This document shows positions 63,647-64,000 of a stretch of 64,000 bases of DNA, piece after piece. Below the pieces are notes generated by a model. That model worked only from the letters and a program-made list of their open reading frames with translations. It did no database searches and was not told the DNA's origin. The stretch is taken from assembly GCF_014203275.1 (NCBI RefSeq), contig NZ_JACHIP010000001.1:558001-622000 (forward strand), read 5' to 3'. A program made the position numbers and the translations under genes. The stretch's first letter is position 1, and each line of letters starts with the position of its first letter. This DNA is from Granulicella aggregans. GTDB taxonomy: Bacteria > Acidobacteriota > Terriglobia > Terriglobales > Acidobacteriaceae.

Positions 63647-64000
63647 AGTGGCTCCGGTCCCTGTAGGGACATTTCGTTCAAGTTCGGCGGGCCACTCTGC
63701 CATGGTTCAGAGGGCGGGTCGTGAGGTGAACTACGCAGATAGACGCGAATAGGTTCCGCTCGTTTCTATAAAAAATTGAGATTCAATCCTTATTAATCTG
63801 AGAGATAAGTGATTCGCGAAAATGGACATTTTGGACACTGGAATTTCTATAAATGGACACTCGATAAGTCCCAAGTCGGTTGAGTGTTTACCACTGTGAG
63901 TCAGACACGAATCGTTCCATCACGTTGCGTGTGATCTTTCGCGCGGATTGAAGCGAGAGCCAAGCACGGAGACCGGTGGAACGACAAATTAGGTCTCCAG
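63647..64000. other. Non-coding end of window with TGGACA-type repeats
   Basis: No gene was recognised on either strand in these 354 bases. A short hairpin GTCCC-TGTA-GGGAC lies near 63657, just before the small secreted gene. ATGGACAT (63822), TTGGACAC (63831) and ATGGACAC (63853) form a cluster. The area is AT-richer than elsewhere. It may hold the end of a mobile element or a promoter for a gene beyond the window. Confidence 0.4.

Overview
The window looks like a core chromosomal segment of an acidobacterium of the Acidobacteriaceae/Terriglobia type (Granulicella, Terriglobus or Edaphobacter-like). This is inferred from the high GC content, the DUF1800/DUF1501 pair, the secreted S8 protease with ALWGK repeats, the CGNR regulator, the bc-caa3 gene order and the short dispersed palindromes. 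No 16S or other RNA gene is present to confirm it. Gene density is high, both strands are used in runs of co-directional genes, and no intact mobile element, CRISPR array, tRNA or rRNA was seen.

Layout. 1-9.6 kb: a glycosyltransferase tail, a long BamD-like envelope protein, rpe, a chemoreceptor, a UvrC-like protein without nuclease domains, an outer-membrane barrel and a secreted subtilase. 9.9-16.4 kb (minus strand): a Dpp-like peptide ABC transporter whose first gene overlaps, start in stop, an HD-GYP/GAF/GGDEF cyclic-di-GMP protein. 16.7 kb: a decayed fragment of an S41/Tricorn-type protease. 17.1-25.1 kb (plus strand): a continuous respiratory operon with CoxB-cytochrome c, CoxA, CoxC, a fused membrane protein, a diheme lipoprotein cytochrome c, Rieske protein, a cytochrome b-cytochrome c fusion and CtaG. 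Together these would form a quinol:cytochrome c:oxygen chain. It is preceded by a perfect CRP/FNR-type palindrome. 25.4-30.4 kb: DUF1800, DUF1501 and nicotinamidase. 30.4-38.5 kb: small regulators, undecaprenyl diphosphate synthase, an APC permease and a three-gene two-component module.

38.4-52.4 kb is the translation and RNA section: ylxP-like DUF503, rbfA and nrnA, then an ArnT-like glycosyltransferase, a GNAT enzyme, VanZ-like, guaB, a SAP/DUF6434 protein, and then rimP-nusA-infB. The last group has a recognisable promoter and a terminator-like leader hairpin upstream of rimP, and a strong terminator after infB. 52.4-63.7 kb is mixed: a divergent CGNR-regulator/hydrolase pair with an inverted-repeat operator, cupin, DinB, a membrane spermidine-synthase-like protein overlapping a LarA-like gene, trmD, an SDR, a DppF-like ATPase that may serve the distant peptide transporter, a TauE/SafE permease with a DUF971 protein, DUF3050 and a small secreted protein.

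No clear-cut new defence or mobile system was found. The best leads are the nuclease-less UvrC homologue, the cyclic-di-GMP protein coupled to the peptide transporter, the respiratory operon with its fusions, the 93-bp in-frame insertion in the ArnT-like gene, and the dispersed palindromic repeat found at two loci.
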